Shown: one piece after another, positions 6,294-12,551 of the stretch
Position numbering within the stretch: position 1 is the first letter of the stretch
How the letters are laid out: every line of letters begins with the position of its first letter
Made by a program: the position numbers and the translations under genes
Origin: Prevotella sp. CAG:1031
GTDB lineage: Bacteria > Bacteroidota > Bacteroidia > Bacteroidales > Muribaculaceae
Direction: 5' to 3'
Assembly: GCA_000431215.1 (NCBI GenBank)
Contig: HF985578.1
Coordinates: 1 to 18,546, forward strand
DNA: 18,546 bases
Notes under the pieces: model-generated
What the model saw: only the letters and a program-made list of their open reading frames with translations
The model's database searches: none
Told to the model about the DNA's origin: nothing

Positions 6294-7547
6294 CTATTCA
6301 ATCCATTTGTCGAATCGTGGTGCGAACATGTCGATGTCGCGTTGTGGCAGTCCGAGTCTGCGGGCTTCTGTGCGCCATGATTTCACGGCTGTTTTTACCT
6401 CGGCGATGATGCTCTCGGCTTTGTCGGATGAAAGCATGTAATCTCCAGCGGATGCCAATAGGATATTAAGGTCGGATTCGCTCGTCGAACGGTTTATCAG
6501 CAGGCTTTGATTATCGGCGAGTGTCGGGTTGATGTCGTATGCCGGGGAGAGTTCCCAGCCTTTGCGTGTCAGGAGAAATCCGTGATTGCGGAAGTGGTCG
6601 TCGGAGCTGCCGACAATTAAGTAGAATGCCACACGGCGATATAGTTCCTCTAAGTTTTGCTCGACATTGCTTCCGTGCTGAACTATGAAATCGACTATGT
6701 CGGTGTAGCCGTAGCCGGTTGATGCGTTGTCGCCGTCGGTAAGTCCGAGCAAAGTCAATGCGGAGGCGAAATGTATCCGTCTGCCGGCGCTATTCCTGTC
6801 GAAGCGTTTTGAGAGAAGAATGTGATAATCTTCGCCGTCGATTGTTCGTGTCTCGGCAACATTCAGTCCTGCCTTTCGACCCATAACGTGACAGAAATGC
6901 TCCCATTGGGCGACATCATAATCATCTTTGCGCGATGGGAATTTAGCAACTGTCAGGCTGCCGTCCTCATCAATGACAGATGCCTTCGGTCTGGCACCGC
7001 CGAGAGACGTTCCCGGATGCAACAGTTGTGCCAGCCATTTCTTTGACGGCAACAAATGCTTTTCTTCGCTCAACTCAATTTCATGAGCGGCACGCATCAG
7101 TTCTCTGACATTTGCCAATGGTGGCACACGAAGGCTTTCCTCACAGTTGATGAATTTCCCTCCGGGCGTTTCGGCAAATCGGAAACCGCCCATGCGCGAA
7201 GCATCGTCAATTCCCATCAGATAGTCGAAGGAAGTCAGTCTGCGCACGGCTCTCTTTTCATCGGCGGCTGCAACCTGCTCCCTGCGGTTCAGAAGAGTGC
7301 GACCCCAGCGGTCGGGTAGAGCATCCGAGAAACAAGCGAAAATATCTCGCTCCGGTCGGTTGTATTGGATGCCGATATAATTCTGCAAATCCTCACTGAG
7401 AAAAATATCACCATATTTGGTAAGCCACTCTTTATCATACGAAAAGCCGTATGTCTCACTGCCGCGCACCGAGTCATAAGAAAGCTCCCCGATCAGTTGG
7501 GGCGTATCAAGCCAATCAAAGTCGGCATACACAAATAGTTTCTTCAT
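6294..7547 (-). CDS. hipA: HipA-family serine/threonine kinase toxin
   Basis: A 417-aa HipA kinase of usual length. Motifs in order are F73-SDALPDRWGRTLL (73-86), SRMGGFRF (117-124), GTSLGGARPKAS at 179-190 (ATP-binding loop), the K202-containing VAKFPS strand, LSKRFDRN (245-252), the catalytic loop S315-D316-D317-HFRN321 and the metal site L333-SPAYDINP with D338. All key residues are present, so kinase activity is expected; the substrate is unknown. It begins 3 bases after the second hipB-like gene. It is a different lineage from the HipA at 4269-5765: the loop is GTSLGGARPKA rather than GTSAGGRQMKA, and there is no C-terminal extension. The gene looks GC-richer (about 52% in one counted line) than most of the window. 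Confidence 0.92.
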   Translation of the reverse strand: MKKLFVYADFDWLDTPQLIGELSYDSVRGSETYGFSYDKEWLTKYGDIFLSEDLQNYIGIQYNRPERDIFACFSDALPDRWGRTLLNRREQVAAADEKRAVRRLTSFDYLMGIDDASRMGGFRFAETPGGKFINCEESLRVPPLANVRELMRAAHEIELSEEKHLLPSKKWLAQLLHPGTSLGGARPKASVIDEDGSLTVAKFPSRKDDYDVAQWEHFCHVMGRKAGLNVAETRTIDGEDYHILLSKRFDRNSAGRRIHFASALTLLGLTDGDNASTGYGYTDIVDFIVQHGSNVEQNLEELYRRVAFYLIVGSSDDHFRNHGFLLTRKGWELSPAYDINPTLADNQSLLINRSTSESDLNILLASAGDYMLSSDKAESIIAEVKTAVKSWRTEARRLGLPQRDIDMFAPRFDKWIE

Positions 7548-7550
7548 GGC

Positions 7551-7871
7551 TTATTCCTTTTTAGATGCTCGTTGGCGGTGTTTCAGCGATAGGTCTTGGA
7601 GATTTCTACCCAATGTATCTTCTTTAGCAATAAGAAGGAGATCGTCATCAAGTTGAAGGGCATAAAGAACACGGGCATAAATGCCGATTGAGACCGTCGG
7701 TGAACCTTTCTCAATGCGATTCACAGTGAGAGGCGAACAAGTCGCACGTTCCGCAACCTGCGCAATCGAGAGGTTACGACGCAACCTGGCGAGCTTAATC
7801 TGCTCACCCATAAGAGCCATTTTCTGCTCCAGTTTCCGGGGCAACTTTGTCCCCATAGTGTTCTTTGCCAT
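7551..7871 (-). CDS. hipB: HipB-type XRE antitoxin/repressor
   Basis: A 106-aa XRE-family protein with the HTH at about 23-79 (GEQIKLARLRRNLSIAQVAE, then CSPLTVNRIEKGSPTVSIG). A basic C-terminal tail follows (LKHRQRASKKE). The start is ATG 7871; an in-frame TTG at 7877 would add two residues and is less likely. Its stop lies 3 bases before the hipA start, so the pair is one operon. It should neutralise and co-repress with the adjacent HipA. An exact -7 element lies 23 bases upstream, so this pair can be expressed independently of the Fic genes further upstream on the same strand. Confidence 0.87.
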   Translation of the reverse strand: MAKNTMGTKLPRKLEQKMALMGEQIKLARLRRNLSIAQVAERATCSPLTVNRIEKGSPTVSIGIYARVLYALQLDDDLLLIAKEDTLGRNLQDLSLKHRQRASKKE

Positions 7872-7894
7872 ACTCAATCTATCTTATGATACCG

Positions 7895-7902
7895 CAAATA
7901 TA
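7895..7902 (-). promoter_or_regulatory. Predicted -7 promoter element of the second hipBA operon
   Basis: TATATTTG on the minus strand is an exact TAnnTTTG match 23 bases before hipB ATG 7871. The upstream 40 bases are very AT-rich, without a TTTG at the -33 position. No dyad comparable to that of the first hipBA operon is visible. Confidence 0.5.
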
Positions 7903-8026
7903 GTAAAAATATTTATTATATGATATATTGAATGACGAATAATGTACCTGTCTTAGTCACTTATCTCTCTGAACTATGACTTTAATACCGTGTTACTATG
8001 CCGACAAAGTTACTTGAGAACAGGTA

Positions 8027-9070
8027 TTATTTCATGATAACCCACCTGCCGGTTTTGTCAGACCCTTCTCTCGCAATGTAGCCAAGTTTTTTAAGGTCTC
8101 TGGTAGCTCGTTTAGCTGTGGATTCTGAAATATGAAGAGTCTCCATTATTTCAGAATGTGTAATCTCCGGATTGTTTAGAATGGCAGTATATACTTTTTG
8201 CAGGGTTTTCTTTAGTCCTGTTACAATGTCATTATTTGAGTTTGCGGTATCATTTACAGTGTCACTTTGCGTATTTACAGTGTCATTTTCTTGAAACTGC
8301 AAAACTCGGCGGTTGAGATTCGCGATATGGTGGCGGAGCATAACATCCTGTGTGATTGTCGAATCGTCATTCTCACGGCTGTCAACAAGTGACTGGATAT
8401 ATTCTCCTTTGTCTTCCTTTCTGACGATGGAAGGGACAAGCCCTAACTGCCGTTGAATCATATTCATCACCAGTCGGGTTGTTCGGCCATTACCATCAAC
8501 CCACGGATGGACGGTTACCAGCCGGAAGTGTGCTTCAAAACTCAGACGATAACATACCGCGATATTTGCCCTATCCGCATTGGCAATTTCTTCATTTAGC
8601 CAACTACAGAAATCGTCCACGGCGCGTGGAACCTTATTATATGCAAGATAACTCCTGCCGCCAATACCGGCACTGACATTACAGAGGCGGAACTCGCCCT
8701 TTGAAGAATCGAAATGTCCGGCAATCGTGGAGTATTCGCTTCCGGTACGGCGCATCACCAAGGCAGACAGTTGTTGTAATAACTGAGGCGTATATGTCGG
8801 ATTTTCAGAGGCTATTCTGAAAGCATAAAGATAAGCGTCCTTCAAATCGACATTCATCATCTGTTCGGTCAGAGAACGCCCCTTTGCGGCAATACCCTCA
8901 TCGAAAAGAAGCTGGTTTTCTATTTCGGTTACAGTAGATCCCTCTATCGCCGTAGAATGGGTCACGATGGAATAGAGGTAGAACTTCTGATAGTCCACCT
9001 GCTCCTCGACTCCTGAAGTCCGATAAGCCTTCAGAGCCTCCTCTATCTGTATGTCAAGAACTTTATCCAT
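8027..9070 (-). CDS. Fic-domain protein with C-terminal winged helix
   Basis: A 347-aa Fic protein. Fic enzymes transfer AMP or another nucleotide moiety onto target proteins. The complete motif HPWVDGNGRTTR is at 188-199. The self-inhibition motif (S/T)xxxE(G/N) is present N-terminal to it as STAIEG (39-44, S39 and E43), the layout of class II Fic proteins, and its Glu can meet the second Arg, R199. A Fic-N like helical region precedes it. A low-complexity linker at about 260-283 carries a DNA repeat. A winged HTH follows at about 288-343 (ILNNPEITHSEIMETLHISE), probably DNA binding. ATG 9070 is chosen, 17 bases after the upstream stop; GTG 9106 would overlap the upstream Fic gene. It is the last gene of the five-gene operon. 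Confidence 0.92.
   Translation of the reverse strand: MDKVLDIQIEEALKAYRTSGVEEQVDYQKFYLYSIVTHSTAIEGSTVTEIENQLLFDEGIAAKGRSLTEQMMNVDLKDAYLYAFRIASENPTYTPQLLQQLSALVMRRTGSEYSTIAGHFDSSKGEFRLCNVSAGIGGRSYLAYNKVPRAVDDFCSWLNEEIANADRANIAVCYRLSFEAHFRLVTVHPWVDGNGRTTRLVMNMIQRQLGLVPSIVRKEDKGEYIQSLVDSRENDDSTITQDVMLRHHIANLNRRVLQFQENDTVNTQSDTVNDTANSNNDIVTGLKKTLQKVYTAILNNPEITHSEIMETLHISESTAKRATRDLKKLGYIAREGSDKTGRWVIMK
8252..8285 (-). repeat. 21-bp tandem repeat in the Fic linker coding region
   Basis: ATTTACAGTGTCA occurs at 8252-8264 and 8273-8285, period 21 bases or seven codons. It encodes DTVNTQS-DTVNDTA in the linker between the Fic domain and the winged helix. A weaker third copy (ACAATGTCA) lies at 8223-8231. 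Copy-number change would alter linker length without a frameshift. Confidence 0.65.
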
Positions 9071-9087
9071 AACTAAAAAGGTACTTT

Positions 9088-10143
9088 TTATGTAAGGATT
9101 TCCCACCAGCCGTTGCGTCGTCCGTTTCGGCGGATAAGGATGCCTTTCTCGACGAGACTTGAGGTTATCCGCTTGACTGTGGATGCCGATTTCTTTATGG
9201 ATTTGGCAATATCAGTCTGGGTGATTTGGGGATTATCCTCGATAGCCTTTAGTACGGCTAACTCTTCCAAAGTGCAATCCAAAGTGTCAAATTGAGACTT
9301 TGAGGTGGGCATCGTGATACTTTGGGGCTTGGTCTCACGCTGCGAAGCACCAACAAGCATATCGCGGTTGCGAAGCTCATTCTTTTCGCCGAGAATAACG
9401 TTACGCAGGAATCGCTCAACAAATTCGGTGGTAGGTGAGATATTCAGTCCCTTATATGAGGCTCTGACAAGTGCGTTGCGAAAATACCATGAATGTTCCT
9501 TGAACATATCGTTGGTTGCCGGAATGCCCATTGAACGGAGGTACTTTATAAGGAAAACGGCAGTAGTGCGGGTATTACCCTCACGGAAAGGATGTATTTG
9601 CCACAAATCTGCTGTAAATCTGGCTAAATGTTTAATCACCTCCGAAATATGTTTATCGGAGTAATCATATTCCTTCTCTTTTGCCAAATCATGCTCAATA
9701 GCTTGTCTAAGGTCGACAGAGGGCTGATATGCGACTGAAGCCTCACCGCCCAATACCCATTCCTTTTTTGATAGCTCTACAGTTCTGAGTTGACCGGCGA
9801 ACTTGAAATAATTCTCAAATATGCGCCGATGGATAGAAGTCAGACCGATTAGCGAAAATGCGAAAGACGGCTCCATGATAATCTTTGCAATGTTGGCAGA
9901 AACTTTGTCGCCCTCCTCATCCACGGCATCATGCCCGGACTTAGTCTCATAATATGCCTTGATACGTTCACGAGCCTCATCAATGGAGATGTCTCCTTCA
10001 ATATGCTGACGCGCAGTATCAAGCAGATAAGCTGAAACTTTCAGCCCATCCACATCCTGAAGACCGATAGCCGTTTGCCACGCATCAGCCTTCTCCTTCT
10101 GCCCCGGTTCCCCATGGACGATATATTCGTCAAATTCAGACAT
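9088..10143 (-). CDS. Fic-domain protein with altered active-site motif and C-terminal winged helix
   Basis: A 351-aa Fic protein. The N-terminal helical segment (about 34-68, SAYLLDTARQHIEGDISIDE core) resembles a VbhA-type antitoxin helix fused to the enzyme. It has E49-G50, but R45 stands at the usual S/T position. The Fic core spans about 95-250, with the motif HPFREGNTRTTA at 184-195. H184, E188, G189, N190 and R192 are present, while the second Gly is T191 and the second Arg is A195. The usual inhibitory Glu-Arg pair therefore cannot form as known. A winged HTH follows at about 290-348 (AIEDNPQITQTDIAKSIKKS). It starts 17 bases after the PIN-like gene stop and is followed by the second Fic gene, so the two may act as a pair. 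Confidence 0.9.
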   Translation of the reverse strand: MSEFDEYIVHGEPGQKEKADAWQTAIGLQDVDGLKVSAYLLDTARQHIEGDISIDEARERIKAYYETKSGHDAVDEEGDKVSANIAKIIMEPSFAFSLIGLTSIHRRIFENYFKFAGQLRTVELSKKEWVLGGEASVAYQPSVDLRQAIEHDLAKEKEYDYSDKHISEVIKHLARFTADLWQIHPFREGNTRTTAVFLIKYLRSMGIPATNDMFKEHSWYFRNALVRASYKGLNISPTTEFVERFLRNVILGEKNELRNRDMLVGASQRETKPQSITMPTSKSQFDTLDCTLEELAVLKAIEDNPQITQTDIAKSIKKSASTVKRITSSLVEKGILIRRNGRRNGWWEILT

Positions 10144-10160
10144 TAGGATTGATAATATTA

Positions 10161-12275
10161 TTATTCAAATGAACCTAGTAAAGCACTTCTTTTGAATATT
10201 TTTTTGAACAATGGTCTCCATGGGAATATAACCAGAGCGGCAATACCGAAAATTGAAGTTAGCCCATTTTTAACAAAGTCAGCCAAGTCTTCACTACTAT
10301 TAATCCATCGTTTAAGACTATATAGCCAATCACCCTCTTCTGATGCAAGTAAATAAATAACAACCGAAGCACCTATGATAATAGCAATTAGGACTCTTGC
10401 GATAATCCAGTTATTGATTATCCGATTGGCTTTATAAATTTTATATTCCTCTTGTTCTCTTTTTCGACCTTCCTCACTTTGACGTAATTTTTCCTTTAGT
10501 TCGTCAATCATCGCTTTATCTTTTTGTTTTGATTCTGAAGATTCGCGTTGTAATGTTTCATTTTGAAGAGCAAGATCATTAATTTGTTTATCAGCAATGG
10601 ATTTCTGCGATTGGATGTCGTCTTTTAATAAAGAATTTTCATCCGTTAAAGCCGCATAAGCTGCAGAAATATGTTCTTTTTCTTCGTTTGCCTGTTTAAG
10701 TCGTTTTTCTAATTCACGCTCTGCTTCAACCTTTGCTAAATCGCGAATTGTACTTTCTGTTAGAGCTTTTTCTCTCCTATCGAAAGAAATTTTCAAAAGG
10801 TTCTCACAAACTGTTTGTTGAACATCGATATCTTCGGCTATTTCAGCGATTGCACTAATTGCAATGTTGAGTTCTTCATTGCTCATTGGTGCCTCGTTGT
10901 TTCTAAGAGTGAGAAAACTTATGAACGATTTGAAATCATCGGCAGTTCTATGAGAATATCTTAAAATAAGACTTAACCATTCTGATGGATGAATTACGAT
11001 TCGTGGGCTATTGCCATCATTTCTGACAACATCCCAACATCTTAGTCCTTTATCAGATGACAACAGGAAATGTTTAGCTGAAAAAACCGAAATTTGGTTA
11101 GGCAATCTTTTCAATTCTACCCATAAAACATTCAATGCGTCGTGTAAAGCCATAGATAGACTTTTACGTTTTGAATAAGACTTTATGTCGCACGCCATTT
11201 TATTTAGAACATCATCCTTCTCAGCTCTATCAAATGGGCAATCTCCATCTGTTTGGATTGAGTATTTCTTTCGTAGATCGTCAAAATTAGCAAGAACATA
11301 TGCTCCAAATAAATCCACGGATGTGTTTACTCGACCGACACACCAACGATGGTAGGCACTGTAAATATCATCATATGTTACAAATTCCTGAAACACTTTG
11401 GATTTTACTGCCGGATTGTGGTTTTTTCTGAGTTTTTCGAATTTGTCGTTTAATGATGCTATTAATTCTGCTTTCGCTTCGGTTGATATGTGCAATTTGC
11501 AATTTGTTGCTTGTAATTTTTCTAACAATTGGAGGGTTCGTTGTTTTCGATCTTCTCCATTTAATCCAATAGCTCGATAAACAATGTTGGTGTCAATATA
11601 GAATTCCTTTAGCCCTAATTGTTGATTGATATTCGTAGAATCCTTACGATTGGTTATCATGCAATATTCTAAGGCGTAACTCGCAAAATTAAAAATAGCC
11701 TGATCTTTATCTTGATTGTTCCAAAGAAGAAACCCGTTGATAAATTTTGCTTCTGAATCAGAGTAGTCCTGACTGATGTCAATGGCGAGTGACGCAGCTT
11801 TCTTTAGTTGAAACAATCTCCTAAAACTCTCCAAATTGGAGGTAAAGATACTGTATAAGTATTGTATTATGGTATCTTTTGCTTCGCTCGCTAAAGATTC
11901 CATAAGGATGTATTCATCAATATATGTATCAAGACTCTTGGAGGTCTGGGTTGCCTCAATGGACATACGTCTTTTCTGAGAAAGTACGAAATGGGTAACA
12001 TTTCGATTCGTTAACTGTATATATCGATCGGAATTACGTGGGTTCGCCACGATACTGGTGATCTCTAAGTCATCGATATCTAACAAGTAATTATTTCTAA
12101 TAAACTCGGAAATCTCATGTGTTGTCATTCCCTCTTTAGGTGAATGATATAAAGAAGACTCAACTAACTTCTGAATATTACGCACATTAGAACTACCATA
12201 ATTAGCTGGGTCATTCCCATAGAAAATGGCGGCAGTTCTGAAAAGAGATTGAGCTTGGGTTGCTGTATCTGTCAT
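10161..12275 (-). CDS. Predicted PIN-like nuclease with coiled coil and two membrane helices
   Basis: A 704-aa protein that I do not recognise as a named family. Residues 1-215 are helical, with a possible winged-helix segment near 50-100. A PIN-like nuclease pattern follows: D228-T-N in KEFYIDTNIVYRAI, E270 in STEAKAEL, D379 in MALHDALNVL and D408 in LLSSDKGL. Those would be the metal-binding acids; the distance between the first and third suggests an insertion. Residues about 510-616 are a long coiled coil. TM helices lie at about 623-644 (ARVLIAIIIGASVVIYLL) and 668-685 (LTSIFGIAALVIF), with a basic end. The likely result is a nuclease anchored at the inner face of the inner membrane. ATG 12275 is chosen; TTG 12302 would abut the upstream stop. 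The gene is AT-rich (about 35% GC in counted lines) against its neighbours, which suggests separate transfer. Confidence 0.75.
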   Translation of the reverse strand: MTDTATQAQSLFRTAAIFYGNDPANYGSSNVRNIQKLVESSLYHSPKEGMTTHEISEFIRNNYLLDIDDLEITSIVANPRNSDRYIQLTNRNVTHFVLSQKRRMSIEATQTSKSLDTYIDEYILMESLASEAKDTIIQYLYSIFTSNLESFRRLFQLKKAASLAIDISQDYSDSEAKFINGFLLWNNQDKDQAIFNFASYALEYCMITNRKDSTNINQQLGLKEFYIDTNIVYRAIGLNGEDRKQRTLQLLEKLQATNCKLHISTEAKAELIASLNDKFEKLRKNHNPAVKSKVFQEFVTYDDIYSAYHRWCVGRVNTSVDLFGAYVLANFDDLRKKYSIQTDGDCPFDRAEKDDVLNKMACDIKSYSKRKSLSMALHDALNVLWVELKRLPNQISVFSAKHFLLSSDKGLRCWDVVRNDGNSPRIVIHPSEWLSLILRYSHRTADDFKSFISFLTLRNNEAPMSNEELNIAISAIAEIAEDIDVQQTVCENLLKISFDRREKALTESTIRDLAKVEAERELEKRLKQANEEKEHISAAYAALTDENSLLKDDIQSQKSIADKQINDLALQNETLQRESSESKQKDKAMIDELKEKLRQSEEGRKREQEEYKIYKANRIINNWIIARVLIAIIIGASVVIYLLASEEGDWLYSLKRWINSSEDLADFVKNGLTSIFGIAALVIFPWRPLFKKIFKRSALLGSFE

Positions 12276-12302
12276 TATAAATGTTTTACTGTTAGACGGC
12301 AA

Positions 12303-12548
12303 TCATTGTGGTGTCATAACCATCAAATGTGGAATATGTTTTCCGTGCCCGTAGGCTTGGATTTGGGGATTTTTCCATAACTGCGAGTAGATCCCGTTTC
12401 TCGCATAGAAGCTTAACAACGATTTGAACAAAACGTTGTCAGATTCGATATCTGCGTTTTGTTCATCATTACAGCATATCGCGTTTGCACGATTAGAACT
12501 GATAGACGAAATAGATGAACTAATATTATCGGGAAAAACTGTTAGCAT
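12303..12548 (-). CDS. Small protein of unknown function in the defence operon
   Basis: An 81-aa protein that I do not recognise. The N-terminal half is Ser/Asn/Asp-rich (S11-SSISSISSNRANAICC), and the C-terminal half has aromatic and basic residues (SFYARNGIYSQLWKNPQIQA). There is no signal peptide or membrane helix. The case for a real gene is context: it starts with ATG 12548, three bases after the DUF262 stop, with GAAGAA just upstream, and it ends 27 bases before the ATG of the PIN-like gene. Its composition (about 35% GC in one counted line) matches the PIN-like gene rather than DUF262, so the two probably arrived together. A small partner or inhibitor of the PIN-like protein is conceivable but unproven; it could also be a remnant. 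Confidence 0.5.
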   Translation of the reverse strand: MLTVFPDNISSSISSISSNRANAICCNDEQNADIESDNVLFKSLLSFYARNGIYSQLWKNPQIQAYGHGKHIPHLMVMTPQ

Positions 12549-12551
12549 GGC

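Noticed and set aside
7945..8026. TACCTGT (7945-7951) and ACAGGTA (8020-8026) as terminator after the Fic gene
   Set aside because: Only 7 bp with a loop of nearly 70 bases and no T-run; transcription may read through towards the hipBA genes.
9071..9106. Upstream GTG start for the last Fic gene
   Set aside because: It would overlap the preceding Fic gene by 19 bases and add residues (MGNPYIKSTFLV) outside the fold; ATG 9070 has normal operon spacing.
12276..12302. TTG start for the PIN-like gene
   Set aside because: It directly abuts the previous stop, and an ATG nine codons later gives a normal start.
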